A stretch of DNA of 64,000 bases from Chryseobacterium culicis (GCF_900108365.1 NZ_FNWQ01000002.1:744001-808000); one strand, 5' to 3'; counted from the stretch's first letter, positions 37,627 through 47,098 are shown. Notes: generated by a model from the sequence alone, not told the origin. Translations and numbers: made by a program.

Positions 37627-38202
37627 TTATTTCAGATATTTTGTAATCGCCTCACCGTTAGGATTTGTAGTACTTACAAAAGTGTCTATCAGTTTTCCGT
37701 TTTCGTCTACCAGAAATTTGGTAAAGTTCCACAGGATGCTCGTATTTTTTACTCCATTCAAATCCTTCTCCGTTAAAAATTTAAAAATGGGTGCCGTATC
37801 ATCCCCTTTTACAGAAACTTTAGCGGCCATTGGGAATGTTACCCCATAGTTTTTCTGGCAGAAGGCTCCGATTTCTGTGTTGCTTCCCGGCTCCTGTGCT
37901 CCAAAATTATTGGCAGGAAAACCTACCACTACCAATTTGTCTTTATACTGTTCATAGATCTTCTCAAGATCTGCATACTGAGGGGTAAATCCACATTCTG
38001 AAGCGGTATTGACGATGAGAATTTTCTTTCCTTTGAAATCGGCAAAATTGATTTCTTTACCGTCAAGACCTTCTACTTTGAAGTCATATATTGTTTTTCC
38101 CATAAGTTCGTTGGTTTTTGCTTTTGAAATTTCACTTTTTTGATGGGTGCAGCTTTGCAGGAATGCAACGAAGGAAAGCAGCATTAAAAATATTTTTTTC
38201 AT
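37627..38202 (-). CDS. Glutathione-peroxidase-family lipoprotein peroxidase
   Basis: A 191-residue protein with a lipoprotein signal (FLQSC, Cys 18) and a complete thiol-peroxidase domain. The catalytic tetrad is C70 (TASECGFT), Q103 (FGAQEPG), W158 (ILWNFTKF) and N159. In bacteria these cysteine-type enzymes reduce lipid or hydrogen peroxides, usually with thioredoxin rather than glutathione. The lipid anchor puts it in the envelope. It lies 34 bases after the LolA-like gene and 11 bases before the glycohydrolase gene. Confidence 0.9.
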   Translation of the reverse strand: MKKIFLMLLSFVAFLQSCTHQKSEISKAKTNELMGKTIYDFKVEGLDGKEINFADFKGKKILIVNTASECGFTPQYADLEKIYEQYKDKLVVVGFPANNFGAQEPGSNTEIGAFCQKNYGVTFPMAAKVSVKGDDTAPIFKFLTEKDLNGVKNTSILWNFTKFLVDENGKLIDTFVSTTNPNGEAITKYLK

Positions 38203-38236
38203 TTTTTATCATGTTATACAGTGAACTGCAGTTGAA

Positions 38237-38899
38237 TTAAAACTTGAAAATATTAGCCGGAAACACTTTGTTGATGTCTATTCTGTTTAATAACATCACA
38301 TAATCTCCGTCTTTTTTGGTGCTGGAAGACTCTATTCTGAAAGGCATTGTAAGGTTTCCTACTTTTCTAAAGTCAGAATAGACAAGCGTTTCATCTTTTT
38401 TCACTTCTTTAATCAGCATATAAGTTTTTGTATCAAAATAATACATGTTCTTATTAACATTCTTGGTAAGCTCCACTTTATGACAGTAGATCTCTCCCAC
38501 TTTTTCTTTTCCCAGGTATTTGGCATCAAAACCTTTGTTTTCCCAATCAATGAAATCATTATCAAAACTTTCCGGCACATACTCGGGATATTCCTGAAGT
38601 TTGTTTGCCGCATAGTTCATTGCGTATCCTTTGGATCCGTCAAAACCTTCAATGGCGGTTTCTTTTCCTCCGGTTGTAATTAATGTTTTAGTAAGATTTG
38701 GACGCTGCTGAAAAATTCGTATCGGGTATTCATCTTTGATTCCCAATACTACTTTTCCCTGAAGCAATACGGAATTTAACAGTTTCCAATTGGTTAACCC
38801 TCCGGATAATTCAATGTTTTTGTCAATAATCTCCTTAGCGGTCTGTCCGAATATTACATGCGAAAATACCAGTCCAAATACTAATAATAACTTCTTCAT
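38237..38899 (-). CDS. LolA-like exported protein
   Basis: A 220-residue periplasmic protein with a signal peptide (about 1-18) and the beta-half-barrel pattern of LolA/LolB relatives. It opens TAKEIIDKNIELSGGLTNW, a common start in Bacteroidota 'outer membrane lipoprotein-sorting' relatives, and ends in repeated strand patterns (YYFDTKTYMLIKEVKK, LTMPFRIESS). A lipid or lipoprotein carrier role is possible; many such paralogues are uncharacterised. It begins 98 bases after kdsB and probably shares transcription with the peroxidase gene. Confidence 0.7.
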   Translation of the reverse strand: MKKLLLVFGLVFSHVIFGQTAKEIIDKNIELSGGLTNWKLLNSVLLQGKVVLGIKDEYPIRIFQQRPNLTKTLITTGGKETAIEGFDGSKGYAMNYAANKLQEYPEYVPESFDNDFIDWENKGFDAKYLGKEKVGEIYCHKVELTKNVNKNMYYFDTKTYMLIKEVKKDETLVYSDFRKVGNLTMPFRIESSSTKKDGDYVMLLNRIDINKVFPANIFKF

Positions 38900-38997
38900 T
38901 AATTTTTTTTATAAATTCAAATATAGGGGGATTTATGTGAAATTGCAAAAAGACAGGAAAAGCGAAAGGATTCTGCCTATTTACTTCGACATCAATT

Positions 38998-39720
38998 TTA
39001 GAGTAACTTTCTGGCTTTTTCAAGATCTTCCGGCGTATCTATTCCTACGCCCACAAAATTGGTTTCTATCATTTTGATTTTCATTCCGTATTCCAGGTAA
39101 CGGATGCATTCAATCTTTTCGGATATTTCCAATGGCTTCATAGCCAGTGTTGAAAACTGCAGCAAGGCTTCTTTTCTGAAGGCATAAACTCCAATGTGTT
39201 TAAAATAGCTTACCTCATAAGAAATTTCCCTGTGAAAAGGAATAACGGAACGGCTGAAATACAGCGCGAAGCCATTATTATCAGTAATTACTTTTACATT
39301 GTTTGGATTTTCAATTTCTTCTTTTTCGTGCAGTTGAATTTTCAAAGATGCTAAAGAGATTTCCTGCTGGTCATCATTTTTAAAAACTTCGATCAGCTGA
39401 CGTAATGGCTCCAGTTTCAGGAAAGGTTCATCTCCCTGAACATTGATCACGATATCACAGTCTATGTTCTGTACAGCTTCAGCAATACGGTCGCTTCCGG
39501 TCTCGTGCTGTCCTGTCATGACAGCTTTTCCACCGTTTTTAACGATTTCATCAAGAATAATTTCGGAATCTGTGGCGACAAATACTTCATCAAAAAGACC
39601 GGTTTCCACTACGTTCTGATAGGTAGTCGTGATTACGGTTTTTTCTCCTAAAATCTGCATAAGTTTCCCCGGAAAGCGGCTTGCTTCGTAACGGGCAGGG
39701 ATGACAGCGATAATTTTCAT
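38998..39720 (-). CDS. kdsB: CMP-Kdo synthetase KdsB
   Basis: A 240-residue cytidylyltransferase that activates Kdo with CTP for transfer to lipid A. It has the classic start [17 protein letters not shown], the ATDSEII segment, [20 protein letters not shown] and the C-terminal [14 protein letters not shown]. Together with kdsA (16996-17805) it supports a conventional Kdo-containing lipopolysaccharide. It is the first gene of a leftward group followed by the LolA-like, peroxidase and glycohydrolase genes. Confidence 0.97.
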   Translation of the reverse strand: MKIIAVIPARYEASRFPGKLMQILGEKTVITTTYQNVVETGLFDEVFVATDSEIILDEIVKNGGKAVMTGQHETGSDRIAEAVQNIDCDIVINVQGDEPFLKLEPLRQLIEVFKNDDQQEISLASLKIQLHEKEEIENPNNVKVITDNNGFALYFSRSVIPFHREISYEVSYFKHIGVYAFRKEALLQFSTLAMKPLEISEKIECIRYLEYGMKIKMIETNFVGVGIDTPEDLEKARKLL

Positions 39721-39860
39721 TCAATACAATATTAAGTAATTCCTTTTAAATCAATACGTTTTATTCCTGGACTTATAAAAGCCGGAATAATACCTTTATC
39801 CTGAGACCAAATGTAGTGAAAAGTATCTTATCTGCTTAACAAAACATAGATTTCAAAAGT

Positions 39861-40847
39861 TTAAAAAGAGAGTTTTACTCCTACCATATTGTATTCCCAT
39901 TGGCGGGATGCGGTAAAGTTGAGATTATATTTTGTTTTACCGATTGTTCCTTCTGAAGATGTATATCTGCTTTTTGAGATGGTTTTCCCTATAAAATATC
40001 CCATTAATAAAGCTAAAGGGTAGTCTGAAGCCCAGTGCACCTTACTCTGCATCATCTGAAAGCATAATGCACCTGCCAGTGTATATCCTACAGGCTTGAT
40101 CCATTTTGCATCAGGATAATTGTCTGCAATCACCGTGAGACCTGCCATAAAAGTAGTTAAATGCCCGGATGGCATTGCATCATAGTTCGAGGTGTTTTTT
40201 CCAAATGCTGAAAAACTTGGAAACGGATTCCACGCACCTCCTTTATGTCCGTATTCTTCCGCAATAAACGGACTTTCTCTTCCGGTAATTCTTTTAAGAG
40301 TTTGGGTAAAAACACCGGAAAGGATTAAACTTTCCATCAGTCCACTGGCTGTAGCCTGAGCTCTGTAATCATTTTTGATCAATCCGTACGTCCCGAAACC
40401 AATTCCTAATAGTACCAATGTGGAACCATTTCCTATCAGGTACAATGTAGATCCGATATCTTTCGGAATCTTAAAGACACCGCCTACTTTGGAGTAATTA
40501 TTATCTTTATCCATTCCCCATCGTTCTGCCAGTTCTCTGGAGTTGTCGATCAGTTTCTGATCAAATGGCAAAAGGATTAGTGTGGCAGCAACAGCTCCTC
40601 CCAGATAATAGGCATGATCCTGGGCTACGAAATCTTTATTGGTGTTGATAAAGTTTCTGGGTAATTTGGTTACAAAATCCAGTAATTTCGGCTTTGGATA
40701 GGTCCGGACAGATCCGTCTTTTAGGGTGTAGGTTTGTACTTTTGGCATTTCCAGTTCTTTTGGAAGCTCTTTTACCTTCAATGTATCAACCTCTTGTGAG
40801 CATACCAATATGGAAACTGGTAAGAGTAGAAATCTCAGTTTTTTCAT
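39861..40847 (-). CDS. PAP2-family membrane phosphatase
   Basis: A 328-residue protein with a signal sequence, several membrane helices and a complete PAP2 acid-phosphatase site: KRITGRESP (motif 1), MPSGHLTTFMAG (motif 2) and SKVHWASDYPLA (motif 3). Such enzymes dephosphorylate lipid phosphates such as undecaprenyl pyrophosphate or phosphatidic acid, or trim lipid A. The C-terminal stretch YNLNFTASRQWEYNMVGVKLSF looks like outer-membrane strands. The ATG at 40847 is used; the promoter at 40890-40921 overlaps an upstream in-frame start, ruling it out. Confidence 0.88.
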   Translation of the reverse strand: MKKLRFLLLPVSILVCSQEVDTLKVKELPKELEMPKVQTYTLKDGSVRTYPKPKLLDFVTKLPRNFINTNKDFVAQDHAYYLGGAVAATLILLPFDQKLIDNSRELAERWGMDKDNNYSKVGGVFKIPKDIGSTLYLIGNGSTLVLLGIGFGTYGLIKNDYRAQATASGLMESLILSGVFTQTLKRITGRESPFIAEEYGHKGGAWNPFPSFSAFGKNTSNYDAMPSGHLTTFMAGLTVIADNYPDAKWIKPVGYTLAGALCFQMMQSKVHWASDYPLALLMGYFIGKTISKSRYTSSEGTIGKTKYNLNFTASRQWEYNMVGVKLSF

Positions 40848-40889
40848 CGTGTAATTTTCGACTTTATTATATTTAAGTGTGTAAAAGCC

Positions 40890-40921
40890 CAAAGGTAATC
40901 CCTAGTTGAGCTTAGTACAAA
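40890..40921 (-). promoter_or_regulatory. Promoter of the PAP2 phosphatase gene
   Basis: On the minus strand TTTG (40918-40921) and TACCTTTG (40890-40897) are 20 bases apart, a close match to the Bacteroidota consensus, with a leader of roughly 37 bases. Confidence 0.55.
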
Positions 40922-40973
40922 GAACTTGTTTGATTTTTAATATTTATTTAATTTTTTATAAATAAACGCAGCT

Positions 40974-41564
40974 TCAGTTTAAATATTTAATCAAAAAAAT
41001 AATTCCGTACATCCAGGAAATATAGAGAAAAGAGTAAAAAAGTCCGAATGCAAAGCTTTTTAGCAAATCTCCTTTACACTTTCCGGAGTTTTTAAAAACC
41101 AGTCTAAGCGCTCTAAAAAAGACCCAGTACAAAGCTGCAAACAGCAAGAATACGGCTGACCAAAAGAAAAGTCCGAAAAAATAAGAAAGAAAAATGAGCA
41201 GAATAGAAATTATAATCCATGCAAGAATGGAAAGAATAGCGCCTCCTATACCATCACCGGCATCAGGAATATCAATCTCGAAACCATTAAATTTTGGTGT
41301 TTTATCTGCATACCTTTGTATTCTTTCTTTGTTTAAAATATTTCCTACATTGTCTTTTAATTTTAAGCCGGAATAAAGCCCTACACTGATGAACAGGAAA
41401 AATGCCCCGGCCAAAACGGATGTTGACAGGATTGAATTCTGAAACAGGGAACGATGATCTGCTTTCCCTGAAAGCCATACACTTAGTATTACTATCGTGA
41501 TGATCGCCAGCGTTGAAAAAAACACATATTTTGTTTCAAGAAAGGATTTCCGTGGAGCTTTCAT
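40974..41564 (-). CDS. Membrane protein of unknown function
   Basis: A 195-residue inner-membrane protein with about four helices in two pairs (about 15-35 and 48-70; 112-140 and 150-165) and a charged loop with PDAGDGIGGA in between. No family is recognised. A longer reading frame starts at 41633, but its added residues (HAERSRSV...) are the translation of the palindromic repeat, so the ATG at 41564 is chosen. It reads leftward, away from the repeat. Confidence 0.65.
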   Translation of the reverse strand: MKAPRKSFLETKYVFFSTLAIITIVILSVWLSGKADHRSLFQNSILSTSVLAGAFFLFISVGLYSGLKLKDNVGNILNKERIQRYADKTPKFNGFEIDIPDAGDGIGGAILSILAWIIISILLIFLSYFFGLFFWSAVFLLFAALYWVFFRALRLVFKNSGKCKGDLLKSFAFGLFYSFLYISWMYGIIFLIKYLN

Positions 41565-41585
41565 GGTTTTATAGAATATAAAAAC

Positions 41586-41661
41586 GCTTCGACTCCGCTC
41601 AGCGTGACATAGCGAATGCTCTTTTGAGATCAAACAATGTCATGCCGGGCAGAGTCGAAGC
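41586..41661. repeat. REP-like palindromic element with 25-base arms
   Basis: The left arm starts GCTTCGACTCCGCTCAGCGT and the right arm is its reverse complement with four mismatches in 25 bases. The outer ten, GCTTCGACTC / GAGTCGAAGC, are perfect. A 26-base spacer separates them. A half copy occurs at 17946-17969. Elements of this form are dispersed between genes in many flavobacteria. Confidence 0.75.
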
Positions 41662-41679
41662 TTATATTGTATTTTAAAA

Positions 41680-42933
41680 TTACTTTAATTTGTTCAAAGC
41701 ACTTTCCAGTTTTGGAAGCATCACTTTGATTTCATCTACAGCCAAACCTCCTACAGAAGCACGGAACCAAGGTTCTGATTTTTCTTCTCCGAAAGCTGAG
41801 AATGGTACTAACGCCACTCCTGCCTCATTAATTAGGTAAAATACAAGATCTGAAGAGTTTCCAATTAGGGATCCGTCCGGTTTTGTTTTTCCGATGTAAT
41901 TTAATTTAATTGTAAGATAAAGAGCTCCCATTGGTTCAATACTGTCTACAGCAAGTCCTTTTCCTTTTAAATCCTGAACTCCGTTATGAAGAACTTTCAG
42001 GCTTTCTTCCAGTTTAGTTTTAAAATCATTAACGAAAGTATCTACATTTTCGTGATTTTCATAGAATTTAGCGGTTGCTTCCTGTTCCGGTTTCGGTGCC
42101 CATGCTCCAACGTGGGTAAGAAGCGCTTTCATTTTATCAAGGATGTGCGCAGGCCCGAATCCCCATCCCACACGTACTCCTGTTGCTGCAAGGCATTTTG
42201 AAATACCGTCGATATAGATGGTGTAATCTTTCATTTCAGGGAAAAGAGAAACCGGATCTACGTGCTCAGCACCGAAAGTAAGGCAAGAATAGATCTGGTC
42301 ATACATTAAGTACAACGGTTTTTCATCTGCTCCTCTTTTTTTGTTTTCAGCAATGACCAGTTCGCAGATTTCTGAAAGCTGCTCTTTTGTAAACATGGTT
42401 CCGGTAGGATTCAGCGGTGAACATAATGCCAGTAATACGGCTCCATCCAAATGAGGTCTTAAATCATCTGCTGTTGGAAGGAAGTTGGTTTCCGGTTTTG
42501 TTTTTACTTCTACCGCGTTGGCTGAAGTAAGGTAAGCATAATGATTGTTGTTCCAGGATGGTGTAGGATAAACTACTTTATCGCCTTCATCTACGATGGT
42601 TTTGTACACGGCATAGATCAAAGGTCTTGATCCTGCTGTGATCAGGATATCTTCCGGAGAGTAATCCAGGTTCCATCTTTTTTTAAGGTCTTTGGAAACT
42701 TCTTTTCTTAAAGATAAAAGTCCGTTGGCAGGAGGATAGTTGGTCAGATTATTCTGATATGCTTTCTGAATCTCTTCCTTCAGCAATGCCGGAATAGGAT
42801 AGATATTAGAATTCAGATCACCAATAGTAAGATTGGCAATTTCCGCTCCCTTCGCTTTTAGTTCATTTACTTCGTTACCAATTTTTACAATTTCTGAACC
42901 GATCAGGTTCGCTGCTAATTTTGAAACTTTCAC
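41680..42933 (-). CDS. Class I PLP-dependent aminotransferase
   Basis: A 417-residue aspartate-aminotransferase-fold enzyme. It has the substrate and PLP motifs GDLNSNIYPIP (about 38), YPPANGLLSLRK (about 66), SPLNPTGTMFT (about 168), YDQIYSCLTF (about 206) and the Schiff-base lysine in DGISKCLAATGVRVGWG (about 241). It exchanges amino groups between an amino acid and a keto acid; aspartate, aromatic or branched-chain substrates are all possible. It is the last of three genes with short gaps: phosphohexomutase, lipoprotein, aminotransferase. Confidence 0.9.
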   Translation of the reverse strand: MKVSKLAANLIGSEIVKIGNEVNELKAKGAEIANLTIGDLNSNIYPIPALLKEEIQKAYQNNLTNYPPANGLLSLRKEVSKDLKKRWNLDYSPEDILITAGSRPLIYAVYKTIVDEGDKVVYPTPSWNNNHYAYLTSANAVEVKTKPETNFLPTADDLRPHLDGAVLLALCSPLNPTGTMFTKEQLSEICELVIAENKKRGADEKPLYLMYDQIYSCLTFGAEHVDPVSLFPEMKDYTIYIDGISKCLAATGVRVGWGFGPAHILDKMKALLTHVGAWAPKPEQEATAKFYENHENVDTFVNDFKTKLEESLKVLHNGVQDLKGKGLAVDSIEPMGALYLTIKLNYIGKTKPDGSLIGNSSDLVFYLINEAGVALVPFSAFGEEKSEPWFRASVGGLAVDEIKVMLPKLESALNKLK

Positions 42934-42961
42934 TTTTTTTCTTATTTAAAATTTACTAATA

Positions 42962-43873
42962 TTATCGTTCTCCATTGATCCTCTCGTATATTTGATCTAC
43001 AGGCGTTTGCGCATCAAAAAGAATCATTATTTCTTTTGCTTTTTTTGCCGTATTGGAATTCGGATATTTTTTGATAATCCTGTTGAATTCCATTCTGTTT
43101 TCATCGTTTAGTTTTCCGGTTCCCTTGTCTGGCTCTCTTTCGTAGGTAGGTGTATTATCCATTCCCAGAAGATAATCGGACAGGTAGTAGTTATAGTCTT
43201 GTTGTACGGTCTTTATCAGCTTGCTCTGAGGATATGTATTCATAAAATTTTCCCAGAACATCAGTCTGTCTCCCAATTGCTCCCAGCTGATCATCAATCC
43301 TGCATCTGCTGCATAATTGGTTTCACTTTCTTTATCAGTCTGCGAAATATAAGCTTTATAATCCGGCGTTACTTTACTCTTAAAAAGAGAAGAATAATAT
43401 CCCGGAGTAGTCCATATTTCGGTCATCCCTTCTCCTACTTCCCTGAATTCAAGACCAGCTTTTTTCAGTTCTGAAGCTATTTTCTTAACGTTATCCGGAA
43501 AAATGTACTGATCTTTATCACCATTATAATAATTCACATATTTATCTAAGACATCTGTATGCAGGTTCATCAGACATTCTGTATACTTTCCTCTTATTTT
43601 TACATAATCTTCGTACGCTTTATCGTTCTGTTCCGGACTGTTTCCAGCCATCTCTTTTTCGATTCTGGTACGGTACCATTGAAGTGATGCAATATAATCC
43701 TCCGTTTTGTTGGTGCATGAACAGGCTGTGTCCAGCGGCTTGTAATGATCTCCTTTGCTTTCCGTTGTAGCTGCCGAATCGTTTACCGGTTTTGTATCTG
43801 AAACTGCAGCTTCCTTTTTACAGGAAACTACAGCTGCAGACAATAGGCAAACTGCTGTTATTTTTTTAATCAT
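42962..43873 (-). CDS. Lipoprotein of unknown function
   Basis: A 303-residue protein with a lipoprotein signal (AAVVSC, Cys 18), a short disordered linker, then CSCTNKTEDYIASLQWYRTR and a mostly helical body ending KYPNSNTAKKAKEIMILFD, a tetratricopeptide-like ending. It lies 17 bases after the phosphohexomutase gene and 28 bases before the aminotransferase gene, so it is cotranscribed with metabolic enzymes of no obvious relation. No function is known. Confidence 0.65.
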   Translation of the reverse strand: MIKKITAVCLLSAAVVSCKKEAAVSDTKPVNDSAATTESKGDHYKPLDTACSCTNKTEDYIASLQWYRTRIEKEMAGNSPEQNDKAYEDYVKIRGKYTECLMNLHTDVLDKYVNYYNGDKDQYIFPDNVKKIASELKKAGLEFREVGEGMTEIWTTPGYYSSLFKSKVTPDYKAYISQTDKESETNYAADAGLMISWEQLGDRLMFWENFMNTYPQSKLIKTVQQDYNYYLSDYLLGMDNTPTYEREPDKGTGKLNDENRMEFNRIIKKYPNSNTAKKAKEIMILFDAQTPVDQIYERINGER

Positions 43874-43890
43874 CTGCTTTTTTCGGAGAA

Positions 43891-45606
43891 TTAATCCAGT
43901 TTTAAATCTGTTTTAACGGCTCCTATTTTAGCTTCCAATGATTTTAATTTGTCTTTGAAATCGGCCTCTGAGGTAATGGAATCTTTCACTGAAACATAGA
44001 ACTTGATTTTCGGTTCTGTTCCTGAAGGTCTAACGCACACTTTTGTTCCATCCTGTGTGTAATAGATCAAAACGTTAGACTTCGGAATATCGTTCATTAC
44101 TTTCTTTTCGTTTGTGGATATGGTAAGGCTTGTCTGCTCTTTGAAGTCCTTCACTTCTTCTACCGGTGACCCTGCCAGTTCTTTTGGTGGATTTTCGCGG
44201 AAGTTTTTCATCATATTCTGAATTTCTTCAGCACCTTCTTTTCCTTTTCTGACGATATTAATTAATCCTTCGTAATACATTCCAAGGTCTTGATAGATCT
44301 CGATCATGTACTGATACATAGTTCTACCGTTGGCTTTGCACCATGCAGCAATTTCACAAGCTAAAATGATACTTCCACAGGAGTCTTTATCACGTACAAA
44401 GTCTCCCGTCATGAATCCGAAGCTCTCTTCACCGCCACACACAAATTTCTGTGTACCTTCTGCTTCACGGATCATTTTTCCGATCCACTTAAATCCCGTA
44501 AGACCCACTTTGCATTCTACTCCGAATTTTTGAGCAATATCAAAGAAGATATCTGAAGTTACAATCGTAGAACCAATAAATTCTTTTCCTGTAATTCTTT
44601 CCTGTTTTCTCCATTCATTCAGGATATAGTAAGTAAGGATGGTATTGGTTTGGTTACCGTTCAGCAATTGCATTTCGCCGTCAAGATTTCTTACAGCGAT
44701 TCCTAATCTGTCCCCGTCCGGATCTGTTCCGATTACAATATCTGCATTGGTAATTCTTGCAAGATCCAATGCCATTTCCAATGCTGCAGGCTCTTCCGGA
44801 TTGGGAGAGTCTACCGTAGGGAAATTTCCGCTTGGAATCATCTGTTCTCTTACAAGATCTACCTTTTTAAATCCGGCTTTTTCAAGAGCTTTGGGAACCG
44901 TTGTATAGGTTGTCCCGTGGATAGATGTGAAAACGATATTTAAATTTTCTTTTCCAACGTTCTGATAGGTAGAATTTTCAATACAGGCATCAATGTAAAC
45001 ATCATCCTGCTCCTCTCCGATCCACTCGATCAGATCATCATTTCCGTTGAATTTAATTTCTTCAAATTGTACAGAATATACTTCATTGATAATCGCTTCG
45101 TCATTAGGAGGAACAATCTGTGCACCGTCATTCCAGTATACTTTATATCCGTTATATTCCGGCGGGTTATGAGAAGCCGTTAATACAATACCTCCGTTGC
45201 ATTTCTTGTCACGTACGGTAAAAGACAGTTCCGGAGTAGGTCTGTGATCTTTAAAAAGTAATACTTTAATTCCGTTGGCTGTCAAAACATCTGCTACCAG
45301 CTTTCCGAATTCTTTTGAGTTATGACGAACATCATAAGCAATGGCTACTTTAATTTCTTCTCCTTTGAACTGCTGCAGCATATAATTGGCCAATCCCTGA
45401 GTAGCCTGCCCCAACGTATATTTATTCAAGCGGTTGGTTCCTACGCCCATTATCCCACGCATCCCTCCTGTTCCGAATTCAAGTTCTCTGTAAAAAGAGT
45501 CTTCCAGATCCGGGGAATTGCTGTCGATTAATAATTGTACAGCATCCCTTGTTTCTTTATCGAAGGTATCACTTAACCAAAGTTTCGCTTTTTCTAATGT
45601 ATTCAT
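43891..45606 (-). CDS. Phosphohexomutase (phosphoglucomutase/phosphomannomutase)
   Basis: A 571-residue alpha-D-phosphohexomutase that interconverts sugar 1- and 6-phosphates. Its active-site phosphoserine is S145 in TASHNPPEYNG. The magnesium loop is GTDPDGDRLG (about 294), the sugar-specificity loop GGEESFGF (about 392) and the phosphate-binding loop RPSGTEPKIK (about 530). An opening LEFGTGGMRGIMG is typical of the long PgcA-like form. Glucose 1-phosphate made here feeds nucleotide sugars for envelope glycans. It leads a three-gene unit. Confidence 0.93.
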   Translation of the reverse strand: MNTLEKAKLWLSDTFDKETRDAVQLLIDSNSPDLEDSFYRELEFGTGGMRGIMGVGTNRLNKYTLGQATQGLANYMLQQFKGEEIKVAIAYDVRHNSKEFGKLVADVLTANGIKVLLFKDHRPTPELSFTVRDKKCNGGIVLTASHNPPEYNGYKVYWNDGAQIVPPNDEAIINEVYSVQFEEIKFNGNDDLIEWIGEEQDDVYIDACIENSTYQNVGKENLNIVFTSIHGTTYTTVPKALEKAGFKKVDLVREQMIPSGNFPTVDSPNPEEPAALEMALDLARITNADIVIGTDPDGDRLGIAVRNLDGEMQLLNGNQTNTILTYYILNEWRKQERITGKEFIGSTIVTSDIFFDIAQKFGVECKVGLTGFKWIGKMIREAEGTQKFVCGGEESFGFMTGDFVRDKDSCGSIILACEIAAWCKANGRTMYQYMIEIYQDLGMYYEGLINIVRKGKEGAEEIQNMMKNFRENPPKELAGSPVEEVKDFKEQTSLTISTNEKKVMNDIPKSNVLIYYTQDGTKVCVRPSGTEPKIKFYVSVKDSITSEADFKDKLKSLEAKIGAVKTDLKLD

Positions 45607-45640
45607 ATTTGTATGTTGTTCTTTTATAGTATGTAAAATT

Positions 45641-45662
45641 TCTAGTTGCTAGTTGCTAGTTT
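45641..45662. repeat. Short tandem repeat CTAGTTG x3
   Basis: Three consecutive copies of the heptamer CTAGTTG (the last partial) between the phosphohexomutase and GIN-domain genes. No function is evident. Confidence 0.7.
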
Positions 45663-45675
45663 ATATAATACTGTT

Positions 45676-46377
45676 TTAGTCCAGTTTTTTATTTTCCACT
45701 TTCGTTGTTTTATCAATTTTGAACGCTCTGATAGGGTCATTGTAATAAACAAATTTTGCCGTGTTCTGAATGTGTCCTTTTAAAGAATCTTTTACATTTA
45801 CTTCTGCATAATTTCCGTTTTTAGAATCAATATTCAGGTTGGTAATTTTCCAGTAAGGTGCAATTAAACTTGCTGTATCTGAAATCTTGATGACAGCGTT
45901 TTTTGACAATCCCAGGAAATTAGCACGGCTTCTGTTGTGCATTTCCAATTCTGCTCTTCTCGTGTTCACAGATCCCATGAAGCTGGCATTATTTTTCATA
46001 GTAAGCCTGAAATTATCTGTTTTGATTTCACTTGAAATATTGACTTCAACAGAATCGGAAACGTCAACTTTTTCCAGATTATATTTTGAATAAATCGTCA
46101 CATTATAAAAATCAACCCCTTTTGTACCCCTTTTTTCTTTGATGAAAAGCGTCTTGTCTTTTACATCTACGTCCAGATTATTGGCTACATTAGGATAGGT
46201 CTCTATTTCTACAAAATTCTTTGGCCCTCTGGCATAAAATACACGGAATTTTCCTTCCAGATCAAGATTCACGAACTCTGAAACATCCACATCTTTCTTT
46301 TCAATATTTCCTTTTGGAGAAACTTTTCCGCAGGAAACAACTGCCATCAGCATTAGTGTGTATACAACTTTTTTCAT
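45676..46377 (-). CDS. GIN-domain (DUF2807) lipoprotein
   Basis: A 233-residue protein with a lipoprotein signal (AVVSC, Cys 16) followed by a right-handed beta-helix-like GIN domain. It opens VSEFVNLDLEGKFRVFYARG, a typical 'head' segment, then short repeated strands (VDVSDSVEVNISS, LTMKNNASFMGS, LEMHNRSRANFLG). The family is common on Bacteroidota cell envelopes and of unknown role, perhaps adhesion. It is a single gene on the minus strand; no partner is seen. Confidence 0.82.
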   Translation of the reverse strand: MKKVVYTLMLMAVVSCGKVSPKGNIEKKDVDVSEFVNLDLEGKFRVFYARGPKNFVEIETYPNVANNLDVDVKDKTLFIKEKRGTKGVDFYNVTIYSKYNLEKVDVSDSVEVNISSEIKTDNFRLTMKNNASFMGSVNTRRAELEMHNRSRANFLGLSKNAVIKISDTASLIAPYWKITNLNIDSKNGNYAEVNVKDSLKGHIQNTAKFVYYNDPIRAFKIDKTTKVENKKLD

Positions 46378-46705
46378 ATTTAATTTTAAATATTCTCTAT
46401 TATCATCGTAACGATTTTACTGAAAATCTCTGAAAGCATTTTTCATGTCTATCAAAGGACTTTCAATATTACTTTTGAACAAAAATAGGATTAAAATTTC
46501 TAAAAATCTTTGTCTTTTGACAATAAAATGCCTTATAATTTTAATTTTCTGCTTTTCAGGAAAAGACTATTTCTTTGTATGCTTTTCTTTTGCTTTTTAT
46601 CTGATAAGTTCAAAATACAAAAAAGCACTCTGTCTTTGCAGAGTGCTTTTTATTATACTTTCATTATTAGCCTATAATAACTGATAAAAGGTATAGTTTT
46701 TTGTT
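46378..46705. other. Intergenic region, 328 bases
   Basis: Holds the terminator of the GT2 operon at 46619-46652 and presumably the promoter of the GIN-domain gene. A 79-codon frame at 46445-46684 runs through the terminator, is very hydrophobic and poor in ordinary codon pattern, and is not regarded as a gene. Confidence 0.55.
46619..46652 (-). terminator. Terminator of the DUF4199-GT2-membrane protein operon
   Basis: A 12-base perfect stem, AAAAGCACTCTG / CAGAGTGCTTTT, with a 6-base loop; A-rich flank on the left gives the T tract on the minus strand. Confidence 0.88.
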
Positions 46706-47098
46706 CTAGCTATTTTCCAAAGAAGCACCATAAATGATTAAAGCTAAAAGCATTGCAACAATAACAACCCCAATAATCAAAGGTTTCCATATCGCTTTTT
46801 TTGAATACTTTTCTTCATCCGGAAAATATTTTGGCATAAAGTAATAAGAGAGTAAGCATCCCCCACCAAGACCACATAAATAAGCCAATGAACTTTTAGG
46901 CTCTTCCGGAATGTTTACAATAACTCCTGTGATAATCGTCAGTAGAATAGAAATTGCCAATACGGTATATGCTTCTTTCTTTTTGTTAACCTCAATTAAA
47001 TTTTGGTATAGCAAAACCCCTCCGAAAAGCGTTGAAAAACAAATAGAAAATCCTAAAATGGCTTTTTTAGAATAAATTTTTGGCAGATTTTCTTCCAT
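46706..47098 (-). CDS. Small membrane protein of unknown function
   Basis: A 130-residue protein with four predicted membrane helices (about 12-32, 42-62, 68-86 and 106-125). Its start overlaps the GT2 stop codon by one base (TAATG), so translation is coupled. The link suggests a role in the same lipid-sugar process, perhaps as a partner or flippase-like subunit of the GtrB-type enzyme, but no sequence motif shows this. The family is unknown to me. Confidence 0.65.
   Translation of the reverse strand: MEENLPKIYSKKAILGFSICFSTLFGGVLLYQNLIEVNKKKEAYTVLAISILLTIITGVIVNIPEEPKSSLAYLCGLGGGCLLSYYFMPKYFPDEEKYSKKAIWKPLIIGVVIVAMLLALIIYGASLENS

Noticed and set aside
41565..41633. N-terminal extension of the membrane protein beginning at 41633
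   Set aside because: The extra residues (HAERSRSV...) are encoded by the palindromic repeat, and a start at 41564 gives a normal N terminus.
45641..45662. CTAGTTG triplet as a phase-variable tract
   Set aside because: It is in a spacer, not in a coding region or an evident promoter, and is short.
46445..46684. 79-codon hydrophobic reading frame on the plus strand
   Set aside because: It runs through a strong terminator hairpin of the opposite strand and has no plausible promoter or family pattern.
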